Of a stretch of DNA of 64,000 bases, positions 16,955-24,412 are shown piece by piece. The notes under the pieces were generated by a model, which was not told where the DNA came from, searched no databases, and was given only the letters and a program-made list of their open reading frames with translations. Source of the stretch: Lentzea sp. NBRC 105346 (GTDB taxonomy: Bacteria; Actinomycetota; Actinomycetes; Mycobacteriales; Pseudonocardiaceae); assembly GCF_030269605.1 (NCBI RefSeq), contig NZ_BSTQ01000001.1, positions 558,001-622,000 on the forward strand. Direction: 5' to 3'. A program made the translations under genes and the position numbers. Positions within the stretch are counted from its first letter, which is position 1. Each line of letters starts with the position of its first letter.

Positions 16955-18094
16955 CTACAGCCCCAAACGGGTGACCGCGTTGTCCTCAAGGGGGTTGGCC
17001 GTCCGGATATAGCGGTGCACGGTGCGCGGGTTGGTCCACCGGCCCTGCCGCATGATCTCGCGGTCGCTCGCCCCGCCCAGCGCCGCCTGGGTGGCGAATC
17101 CCGAACGCAACGAGTGGCCACCGAACAACGCGGGGTCCAGGCCGGCTCGTTCGGCGTATCGCTTGACCAGCTCGGCAACGGCTCGGCCTGACATCGGCTT
17201 GGCGCTCACGCCGCCGTGCCGGTTGATCGTCGGGAACAGCGCGCCCTGCAGGGTGGTGCCGCGATAGGTGTGGCACCGGTGCACCGGCGACTCCTCATAC
17301 ACCGGCCGCGCCTCGCCCGCACGTTGGCGTTCCAGCAGGTCCGCCCAGTCCGCGAACGCGCACACCGGGCACGTGTGCCGGCGCGCGCCGCGCGGCAGCA
17401 CGACCCGCTGCTGGTGCTGACCGGTCGGGTCGGTCTTGGTGACGCCGAGGTGGATGAGCAGCAGTGGCTCGTGGCTGCGCGTGTCGGCGTCGACCGTCAC
17501 GTCCTCGAACCGCAGCGTGGCGAGCTCGCTGCGCCGCAGGGCGCCCGCGAACCCGGTGAGCAGCAACAGGGTGTCGCGGGCCCGCGTCAGGCCTGGCTCG
17601 GGACGCTCGCCGAGCAGGGCTTCGAGCGTCTCCAGCAGCACCGGCCGCTTGCGCTTGGGCTGGGTCCGGCGCGAGCGCCGCACACCGCGCAGGGTCAGCC
17701 GCACCACGTCGCTGCGCGTCGGGCTCGGCAACCCGTTCGCGGCGTGCACCGCGGCGATCGCCGCCGCCTTGCGGTCCAAAGTGGACGGCGTGAACGCGTT
17801 GCTCCCGTCCGGCCGGCGCGTGTCCGCCGCGGCCGCCAAGTACACGGCGACGTCCAGCGGGTTCGCCGGCAGCGCCTGCCGGTTCTCCGCGGCACACCAT
17901 CCCGCCCAGGCGATCCAGTCCGACCGGTAGGCGCGGATGGTGTTCGGCGACTGTGCGGCGTGCAGATACGTCGCGAGGCTCGCCGCCTGCTCGTCGTCGA
18001 ACCGCTGCCGCACCGATTCCAGCTCGGCGAAGTCCACCAGCACGGTGTGACCGACTCGGCCGAGTGCGGCCCGGACGGGTTCGGGCAGGCTCAC
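16955..18094 (-). CDS. Orphan tyrosine site-specific recombinase
   Basis: A 379-aa recombinase starting at GTG 18094. Residues ~35-120 are the SAM-like core-binding domain (SPNTIRAYRSDWIAWAGWC). The catalytic domain shows R188 (GFAGALRRSELATL), the HxxR box GGHSLRSGF (H327, R330), W353 in GRWTNP in place of the second histidine, and nucleophile Y362 in VHRYIR. A Cys-rich insert (CPVCAF, HRCH) around 242-275 is present. No tRNA is adjacent. It follows a DUF4180 gene with a 17-base gap and may be co-transcribed. It could mark an old mobile element or serve a chromosomal role. Confidence 0.85.
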   Translation of the reverse strand: MSLPEPVRAALGRVGHTVLVDFAELESVRQRFDDEQAASLATYLHAAQSPNTIRAYRSDWIAWAGWCAAENRQALPANPLDVAVYLAAAADTRRPDGSNAFTPSTLDRKAAAIAAVHAANGLPSPTRSDVVRLTLRGVRRSRRTQPKRKRPVLLETLEALLGERPEPGLTRARDTLLLLTGFAGALRRSELATLRFEDVTVDADTRSHEPLLLIHLGVTKTDPTGQHQQRVVLPRGARRHTCPVCAFADWADLLERQRAGEARPVYEESPVHRCHTYRGTTLQGALFPTINRHGGVSAKPMSGRAVAELVKRYAERAGLDPALFGGHSLRSGFATQAALGGASDREIMRQGRWTNPRTVHRYIRTANPLEDNAVTRLGL

Positions 18095-18111
18095 ACGTGT
18101 GATCGTAGTGG

Positions 18112-18471
18112 TCAGGCGTTCCGCAGGCGCGCGTGCAACTCCGCCTCGTCGGCCAGGAACCACAGGTCCTTGCGCCGGTTCGACTCGAACACGAAGTCCC
18201 GCAACGCCGTGCTCGCCTCGACGTGCCTGCTGATGTCGCCGATGATCACCAGCTGCTTGCGGTAGTTCACGAACTTCTGCGCGATCGCGCCCGCCACACC
18301 CGTGCGCAGCCGGAAGAAGTCGTCGCCCACGCACTGCGCCGGCACGACCACCATCTCCACGTCCGTGCCCCACAGCGACCCGATCAGATCGGTCGCCGCG
18401 CGCTCGCTGTCGAGCACCGGGCCGTCGGCGGGGACGAAATGGACGGACACGCCGTGCAGAGTCTCTGGCAT
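18112..18471 (-). CDS. DUF4180 family protein
   Basis: A 119-aa protein. The segments DDFFRLRTGVAGAIAQKFVNYRKQLVIIGDIS and ALRDFVFESNRRKDLWFLADEAEL, read in pieces, match the DUF4180 family, whose function is not established. ATG 18471 is preferred; a TTG lies three codons upstream. It is placed directly before the tyrosine recombinase on the same strand. Confidence 0.8.
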   Translation of the reverse strand: MPETLHGVSVHFVPADGPVLDSERAATDLIGSLWGTDVEMVVVPAQCVGDDFFRLRTGVAGAIAQKFVNYRKQLVIIGDISRHVEASTALRDFVFESNRRKDLWFLADEAELHARLRNA

Positions 18472-18520
18472 GCGACGCAACGTATCCGCGCTCGCGGCCC
18501 GTCCGCATCCCGGTTTCCGG

Positions 18521-19501
18521 CTAGTGGGTCGCGGCGGCCTCCCGCTCCTCGGGTGGCACGTGCGGCGAGCGCATGATCAGGTTGCGGGCCTGCCGGGGTG
18601 AGAAGAGGTAGGTGTCCTCGCCGCCGCAGATCCCGTCCGACTCACCAGGCGGCTTGATCCACAACAGGGCGGCCACACCCTCGAGCGCGGGCTTCGTCGT
18701 CGGTGGCTCGCCGAGCCCCTGCTGCTCGGGGTTGCACCACGAGTCGCCGTCGCCCGGCGGTGGCCCGAGCCCGTTGCGCGAGGTGTCGATCACGAACTCG
18801 CGGTCGCCGGTCAGGTCGGCGAGCTCCCGGCCCCACTTGTGGGCGTCCTCGGTGCTCTGCCGGTTGGAGATGTTGACCGCGAACCCCTCCGCGACGTTGA
18901 CGCCCGCGGCGATCAGGCGCTCGGCCGTCTCCCCGGTACTGCGCCACCGCGAGTGGCCGGCGTCCAGGTAGACGAAGTGACCAGCTTCGGACAGCTTGCC
19001 GACCGCGGCCTTGAGCACCTCGGCCCGTTCAGTGGTGAAGCAGTCGGCGGGAATGGCGTCCGGTTCCATCACCACCACGGCTTTCGTGGCGCCGAGCAAC
19101 GTGATCAGCCGATCGACCCACTGCACGTACTCCGCGGGCGTCGGCGCCCCGTCACGAAAGTCGCTGCACCCCCGGTTCGGCACGTAGTAGGCCACCAGGA
19201 CCGGCAACGCGTCCTGCTGCCCGGCCTCCGAGACCAGCGCGGGCACCTTGTCCAGATCCTGCGGGCTGTTGAGCCATACGGCCTGCGGCGTGCGCGTGAT
19301 CGGGTCCAGCCAGCTAGCGCCGTTCGCGTTCTGCCAGCGCAGCGCGGGGGAGTCGGGAGCGAGATACAACTGCCGGTCGCGGAACGGATGCCGCAGCGGG
19401 GCATAGGACACCGCCGGCTCACTCGGCCGCAGCTCGACCCGCGGCGTCTGACCGCACGCCGCCAGCACGGCGACCAACCCCATGATCAGCAAGACACGCA
19501 T
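18521..19501 (-). CDS. GH6 family glycoside hydrolase lipoprotein (endoglucanase-like)
   Basis: A 326-aa exported enzyme with lipobox LAAC (Cys16), so membrane-anchored. GH6 signatures follow: VLVAYYVPNRGC, the catalytic-acid region VVVMEPDAIP (D148), FVYLDAGHSRW, AVNISNRQ, FVIDTSRNGLGPPP, SWCNPEQQGLG and ALLWIKPPGESDG. These retain the substrate-cleft residues of cellulases cleaving beta-1,4-glucans with inversion. It is the third gene of a three-gene minus-strand cluster with two glycosyltransferases (start one base after the preceding stop). A GH6 enzyme also sits in the Streptomyces cslA/glxA locus, suggesting a role in trimming a cell-surface beta-glucan rather than in nutrition. That role is inference. 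Confidence 0.85.
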   Translation of the reverse strand: MRVLLIMGLVAVLAACGQTPRVELRPSEPAVSYAPLRHPFRDRQLYLAPDSPALRWQNANGASWLDPITRTPQAVWLNSPQDLDKVPALVSEAGQQDALPVLVAYYVPNRGCSDFRDGAPTPAEYVQWVDRLITLLGATKAVVVMEPDAIPADCFTTERAEVLKAAVGKLSEAGHFVYLDAGHSRWRSTGETAERLIAAGVNVAEGFAVNISNRQSTEDAHKWGRELADLTGDREFVIDTSRNGLGPPPGDGDSWCNPEQQGLGEPPTTKPALEGVAALLWIKPPGESDGICGGEDTYLFSPRQARNLIMRSPHVPPEEREAAATH

Positions 19502-19502
19502 G

Positions 19503-21029
19503 TCACGGCCGCCAATGCTCGCTGACGCGGTACACGACCACGCCGTCGCCACCGGAACCGAACCGCGCCGCCGCGACCGCGTGCTTGCGCGCCTCCAGCA
19601 ACGTCGGATAGTTCCCGCCGCCCGACTCGTAGTACCAGTTCGGCACGACCAGATAGTCGACGCGCTTCAGCTCCCGCCGCACCGCCGGGTCGGCGTCCAG
19701 CTTGTGCACGATGATCGGCCGCGGCTGGAACCCATACTGGTGCACCAGATCCACCCAGATCGAGTCGTGCGCCACCACCACCCGGTCGCGCGGCACGTTG
19801 TCCGCCACCCACTGCTCGGCCGCCCGCAGCGGCTGCGGCCCCGACGCCGTCACCATCGGGTACAGCCGAGCCGGCCACAACGCCGCGCCGAACACCGCCA
19901 CGGCCGCCAGCGCCACCCCCGCCCGCGGCCATCTGCGCCACACCGCCTCGATCGCGCCCACGATCAGCAACGCGCTCCACGGCAGCAGCACGATCACGTA
20001 CATGAACGGCACATAACCGCCGCGCAGCATCATCAGCCACCCGATCAGCAGCGTCAGCGCGATCGGCCGCAACCGGCGCACCAGGAACCCGGCCACGATC
20101 GAAACGAGCCCGCCGAGCAGCAACACCGGATCCTGCGCCAGCCAGTCGGTGAACATCTGCCGCATCACGCTGCCGCCGTTGAGCAGCGACCCGCTCGCCG
20201 CCCGGTCCACGAGCTGCCACTTCGCCGTCCCCAGCAGGCTGTTGTGCCCCGGCCCCTCGAACAACTCTCCTTTGTAGACGGCCATCAGCGGGTACATCGC
20301 CATCAGCAGAAACCCGGCACCGGCCGCGACGGTCAGCGAATGCGCCCGGTTGTGCGGATCGGTGTTGCGCCACAACGCCCACGCGAACGCCGGCAGCAAC
20401 ACCAGCGCGGTCTCCTTCGTCAGCGTCGCCATCGCGAAGCACACCGCGCCACCCGTCGCGCTCGCGATGCTGCGCTTCGGGGACAACGCGAGCACGAACG
20501 CCGCGAGCAGCCACGGCGTGACGAGGTTGTCCAGAAAAGTCCACCGGCCGAACATGACCGCCAGCGGGCACAACGCGAACAACAACCCGGCCGCGGCGGC
20601 GCCCGGCCGGGAGAAACCGAGCCGTCTGCCCAGCGTGTACAGCAGCACGGTGCTCGCGAGCTTCGCCAGCAGCATCACCTCGTTGCCGAACCCGATCGCC
20701 GTGTCGTACCGGCCGAACCCGTCGGTCAGCCACGCCCACATCGCGATCTGGATCCAGCCGCCGGGCGCGTGGTCGTAGAAGTACGAGTACGGCGACAACG
20801 TCCCCTGATAACGCACCGACCACGCCTGCGACAGGTACGTGCCCGGATCGTCGACGTAGCGCGGGAAGGCCGACATGCCGATCGCGTGTACCAATCCGGC
20901 CGCGAGCAGCACCGGCAGCAGCACCGCCAGATCGCCGCGATGGCGGCGCAGCCACTCCCGCGCGGACGCCACCAGACGCCGGCGCACCGACAACATCGGC
21001 GGCGGCACGGTCGCCAGCCGGGTGATCAT
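19503..21029 (-). CDS. Multi-pass membrane glycosyltransferase (GT39/ArnT-like)
   Basis: A 508-aa protein with about ten to twelve hydrophobic helices. It has the acidic first-loop motif PRYVDDPGTYLSQAW typical of C-type, polyprenyl-phosphate-sugar-using glycosyltransferases, followed by APGGWIQIAMWAWL. A C-terminal soluble domain (~residues 390-508) ends in HWRP. It probably transfers a sugar from a lipid carrier on the outer face of the membrane. Its ATG overlaps the stop of the GT2 gene (ATGA) and it is followed at once by the GH6 gene, so the three form an operon. Acceptor and sugar are unknown. Confidence 0.8.
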   Translation of the reverse strand: MITRLATVPPPMLSVRRRLVASAREWLRRHRGDLAVLLPVLLAAGLVHAIGMSAFPRYVDDPGTYLSQAWSVRYQGTLSPYSYFYDHAPGGWIQIAMWAWLTDGFGRYDTAIGFGNEVMLLAKLASTVLLYTLGRRLGFSRPGAAAAGLLFALCPLAVMFGRWTFLDNLVTPWLLAAFVLALSPKRSIASATGGAVCFAMATLTKETALVLLPAFAWALWRNTDPHNRAHSLTVAAGAGFLLMAMYPLMAVYKGELFEGPGHNSLLGTAKWQLVDRAASGSLLNGGSVMRQMFTDWLAQDPVLLLGGLVSIVAGFLVRRLRPIALTLLIGWLMMLRGGYVPFMYVIVLLPWSALLIVGAIEAVWRRWPRAGVALAAVAVFGAALWPARLYPMVTASGPQPLRAAEQWVADNVPRDRVVVAHDSIWVDLVHQYGFQPRPIIVHKLDADPAVRRELKRVDYLVVPNWYYESGGGNYPTLLEARKHAVAAARFGSGGDGVVVYRVSEHWRP

Positions 21030-22837
21030 CGCGCCACCACCGCCGGCTTCAGGTGCGCCCCCGCGTGGGTCGTCTTGACCCAGTCCGTGCGGTCCGCCGC
21101 GTGCCGCAGGATCGCCCACAGCGCGGCGCACGACAGCACGAGCTGGAACGGATAAGCACCCACGACCAGGCCGAAGTAGTCCCGCACCCGCGCCTTGATG
21201 CCGAAGGTCCGGCTGAACTGCCGCAGCAGCACCACGTCGAGGGCGACGGCCAGCAGACCCAGCCCCAGCGGAACCGTCGCCAGCAGCGTCACCACGACCG
21301 GCGACTTGTGCCAGATCGCCAGCGCCAGCGCGACCGGCGCGAACGCCGCGGCGAAGGCCTGGAAGAACTGGAATCCCAGCACGTACACCGCGAGCACCCG
21401 CTGCGTCATCGACGGCAGCGACAACCAGTCACCCTCCCGGAACACCTGGATGAACCCCTGCATCCAGCGCACCCGCTGACGCAGCAGCCCCGCCAGCGTC
21501 GTCGGCGTCTCCTCACGGGTGACGAGCTCGTGGGAGTAGATCACCTCCACCCGCAGGCCCAGCACCGACGCCAGGATCCCGATCTTGCAGTCCTCCGTCA
21601 GGCACCCGCCGTCCCAGCAACTGCCGTACCGGTCGCGCAGCTCGCGCAGGAACGCGTGCCGGAAGAACACCGTGTTCCCGCCCAGCGGCATCACCCCCGC
21701 CGCGGCCTGCAGCTTCAGCCGCGACTGGAACCACTTGAAGTACTCCAGCACGTTCGCCGCACGCCACCAGCCCGTCAGGTTCGCCCGCCACCACCGCCCG
21801 CGTCCACGGGGCACGGCCTCCGGGTGGGCGTGGAAGTTCATCAGCTGCACACCGCTCTGCACCACCGCCGCGTTCGTCTCGCGGAACCGGTGGTCGACCA
21901 CCCGCAGCAGGTCCGGGTGGAACAGGTCCTCGGCGTCGGCCACGCCCACCCACTCGAACCGCACCCCCTCCCGCTCCAGGTACTCCAGCGCGGCGTTGAG
22001 CCCGATCGGCTTGTTGTGCACCGCGATGTCCTCCGGATACGGGCACACCAGCACCCGGCCGGGAAACTCCCGCGCCTTCGCGTGCGCGATGCCCGCCGTA
22101 CCGGGGTCGTCGGCGTGGTCCACGATCGGCACCACCAGGTAGTTCGGGTGATCGAGCGTGGCGAGCCGGTCCAGCGTGCGGCCGGCCACCGCCTCCTCGA
22201 ACCGCATCGGCACCAGGATCACGCCGGGCAGCCTCGGCGGATCCACCAGATCCCGGTGATCCGGCTCCTCGGGCTGCGGCCGCCACCACCGATAGAGCTG
22301 GAACCCCAGGGTCGTCACCGTGACGACCAGCATGAACACCGACACCAGCACGATGAACACGTCCAGATACCGCGCCGCCACGAACACCCCGGCCGCCAGC
22401 ACACCCAGCACGCACAACACCCGTGCGACCGGCCGCACCCCACCGCCGCCGAACGACCAGAACCGATCCGTGCAGAAGTTCAACACCGCGCCCGCCGCCA
22501 GCAGCACCCAATACGCCGCACTGTGGCCCAGCCTCGGCGCGAGCACCGGAAATGCCGCGACACTCAACACCGCGCTCGCACCCCGCGCCCAGTGGAAACG
22601 CCACCACGCCACCACTCCGGCGAACCGCGAATCCTCCAGACGGCGGCACCACGTGAAGTGCCGGTTACCCAGAAAATTGAGCTGCAGCGTCACCGCGACC
22701 TGCACCACGTTCGCCAGCCATGCCTCCCAACCCGCCCTGATCAGCGACAACAGGATCAGCTGACCGACCGCGGCCACGGTGAGACCGACGGTCACGAAAC
22801 ACAGCAACTCTCTTTGCCCCCGTGTGCCCGAGCGCAC
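21026..22837 (-). CDS. GtrA-domain/GT2 glycosyltransferase fusion
   Basis: A 603-aa membrane protein starting at GTG 22837, chosen because GGAGG sits 7 bases upstream. Residues ~5-130 are a four-helix GtrA-like domain (LNFLGNRHFTW, LNFCTDRFWSF). Two further helices precede a processive GT2 domain (PGVILVPMRFEE, VGVADAEDLFHPDLL, LTEDCKIGI, RQRVRWMQGFIQ) with the D, D, D, QxxRW pattern. C-terminal helices follow. GT2 enzymes of this kind polymerise beta-linked polysaccharide and extrude it. A GtrA domain fused in front is uncommon and may handle a lipid-linked sugar. The downstream membrane GT and GH6 lipoprotein support a surface-polysaccharide role. Confidence 0.85.
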   Translation of the reverse strand: MRSGTRGQRELLCFVTVGLTVAAVGQLILLSLIRAGWEAWLANVVQVAVTLQLNFLGNRHFTWCRRLEDSRFAGVVAWWRFHWARGASAVLSVAAFPVLAPRLGHSAAYWVLLAAGAVLNFCTDRFWSFGGGGVRPVARVLCVLGVLAAGVFVAARYLDVFIVLVSVFMLVVTVTTLGFQLYRWWRPQPEEPDHRDLVDPPRLPGVILVPMRFEEAVAGRTLDRLATLDHPNYLVVPIVDHADDPGTAGIAHAKAREFPGRVLVCPYPEDIAVHNKPIGLNAALEYLEREGVRFEWVGVADAEDLFHPDLLRVVDHRFRETNAAVVQSGVQLMNFHAHPEAVPRGRGRWWRANLTGWWRAANVLEYFKWFQSRLKLQAAAGVMPLGGNTVFFRHAFLRELRDRYGSCWDGGCLTEDCKIGILASVLGLRVEVIYSHELVTREETPTTLAGLLRQRVRWMQGFIQVFREGDWLSLPSMTQRVLAVYVLGFQFFQAFAAAFAPVALALAIWHKSPVVVTLLATVPLGLGLLAVALDVVLLRQFSRTFGIKARVRDYFGLVVGAYPFQLVLSCAALWAILRHAADRTDWVKTTHAGAHLKPAVVAR

Positions 22838-23040
22838 GTGACAACCTCCGAGACTGGGATTTGACACCCATTTGCCCAGGAGTCCCGGCAGTAATCCACC
22901 TACTCAAAAGTAGATTCGAACTCGCAGGTCAACCGCCGTATTCTGCAAATGCCCAACCGCGGGCCGAATTCGTCCATCGGCGAACCCCGTGTCCACTAAA
23001 TGAGCGGCGCGGAGCGGCTCCGGCACCTATCGTCGCCGAC

Positions 23041-24030
23041 GTGCGCGACCTGTTGACCTTGCCCAAAGCCCACCTGCACGTCCACCTCGAGAGCACCGTG
23101 CGACCCGAGACGGTGGCGGCGCTCGCAGACGCGCACGGCATCGTGGTGCCGCCGCTGCCGGAGGCGTTCGACGGGTTCACCCAGTTCGCCGCGCACAACG
23201 GTGTCGTCCGGTCCTGTCTGCAACGTCCTTCGGACTTCGCCCGGATCGCACGCGAGTTCTGCGCTGACGAAGCGGCGCAGGGGACTCGCTACGCGGAGGT
23301 CACCTTCACCGCCGCCGCGCACGGCGAGCGCCTCGGTGATCCCGGCATGCCGCTCCTTGCCGTGCTCGAAGGGCTCGCCGCGGGGCAGGCCGAGTACGGC
23401 ATCGAGGTTCGCGTGATCCTTGACCACCCGCGCCGCCGGTCTCTGGAGCGGCTCCGCACCACCCTGCGGCTGGCCGTCTCGCACCCGGAGGTCGTCGCGA
23501 TCGGTGTCGCTGGTGAAGAGGACCATCCGCTCACGCCGTTCGCCGACGTGTTCCGCGAGGCTGCCGAGGCCGGTGTCGGGCTCGTGCACCACGCGGGGGA
23601 GTGCTGTGGCGCTGCCAGCGTGCGCGAGGCGTTGACTCTCGGGCGTGCCGATCGGATCGGGCACGGGTTCCGGGCCCTCGAAGACCCCTCGCTGGTCGCC
23701 GAGTTGCGCGACCGGGCCGTACCGCTCGAGGTATGCCCGTCGTCCAATGTGGCCTTGGGGCTGGCCGGATCACTCTCCTCTCATCCGTTGCCTCTGCTGG
23801 TGGACGCCGGGCTCGTGGTCACGCTCAACACCGACGTTCCTTCCGCTACCGGGGCCACACTCACCTCCGAGTACGTCGCCGTGCGTGAGGCCTTCGGGTA
23901 TGACGACTCGGCTATGGCGGCGTTCAGCGCGGCGGCCGTCTCGGCGTCCTTCGCCGCCGAGGACACGAAGGTGCGGCTGCGGAAGGAGATCGACACCTGG
24001 ATGGGCCGCGATCAGGTCAACACCTGCTGA
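23041..24030 (+). CDS. Adenosine deaminase family protein
   Basis: A 329-aa metal-dependent deaminase (start GTG 23041). The zinc motif HLHVHLES, the substrate and base motif GLVHHAGE and the zinc histidine in RIGHGF are present. The final motif reads LNTDVPS where canonical adenosine deaminases have NTDDP. The second aspartate, which contacts the purine in adenosine deaminase, is therefore valine, so a different substrate (adenine, an aminodeoxyfutalosine-like compound or another amine) is possible. Its 3' end overlaps the convergent small gene by 19 bases. Confidence 0.85.
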   Translation: MRDLLTLPKAHLHVHLESTVRPETVAALADAHGIVVPPLPEAFDGFTQFAAHNGVVRSCLQRPSDFARIAREFCADEAAQGTRYAEVTFTAAAHGERLGDPGMPLLAVLEGLAAGQAEYGIEVRVILDHPRRRSLERLRTTLRLAVSHPEVVAIGVAGEEDHPLTPFADVFREAAEAGVGLVHHAGECCGAASVREALTLGRADRIGHGFRALEDPSLVAELRDRAVPLEVCPSSNVALGLAGSLSSHPLPLLVDAGLVVTLNTDVPSATGATLTSEYVAVREAFGYDDSAMAAFSAAAVSASFAAEDTKVRLRKEIDTWMGRDQVNTC

Positions 24031-24320
24031 CGCGAAGGCACGTAACAAGCCAGCCCGTGCCGAGACGCCAGCAACCGCACCAGCTCCAACATCCGCAGCG
24101 GCTCCTGCCACACCAGATGCACGATGATCGCGTCCGACCCCACCGTCAACGCCCACCCAGCCGAAGCCCCAGGATCCGGCGACGTCTCCAGCAACTCCCG
24201 GTGAAACGCCGCCACCCGAGGCTCCACCGCCCCCGACGGCGAGGCCCGCAACTCCGCATACCGAGCCGCGGCGTCCGCGTACGACACCGGCCCCGAGGCC
24301 GGCCACACGACCACGTCCAT
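24012..24320 (-). CDS. Small uncharacterised protein behind a PafBC-type promoter
   Basis: A 102-aa protein. Start ATG 24320 is chosen because GGAGG lies 7 bases upstream (24332-24328). The N-terminus MDVVVWPASGPVSYADAAARY and the C-terminal VHLVWQEPLRMLELVRLLAS give an alpha/beta fold typical of small actinomycete orphans. I do not recognise a function. Directly upstream is a sequence fitting the RecA-independent DNA-damage promoter consensus (24342-24364), so induction by DNA damage is the main clue to its role. Confidence 0.65.
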   Translation of the reverse strand: MDVVVWPASGPVSYADAAARYAELRASPSGAVEPRVAAFHRELLETSPDPGASAGWALTVGSDAIIVHLVWQEPLRMLELVRLLASRHGLACYVPSRQQVLT

Positions 24321-24341
24321 CACGCCACCTCCATGAGCCGC

Positions 24342-24364
24342 ACCATACGGACGGGGTCTGACAA
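24342..24364 (-). promoter_or_regulatory. PafBC-type (RecA-independent DNA damage) promoter
   Basis: On the minus strand TTGTCAGAC (24364-24356), eight bases, then TATGGT (24347-24342) fit the mycobacterial consensus tTGTCRgtg-N8-TAnnnT. Expected transcription start is near 24335, some 15 bases before the ATG of the gene at 24320. A second copy with the same 14-base core occurs at 60302-60324. Confidence 0.6.
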
Positions 24365-24412
24365 TTAATTGCCGCGAGCGGCGCCGAGGCGGTTGACTAT
24401 CCTGGGCACCAA

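Noticed and set aside
19482..21155. Very long plus-strand open frame opposite the membrane glycosyltransferase
   Set aside because: Composition (Arg/His/Gln-rich, no domains) is typical of an antisense shadow, while the minus strand encodes a clear membrane enzyme.
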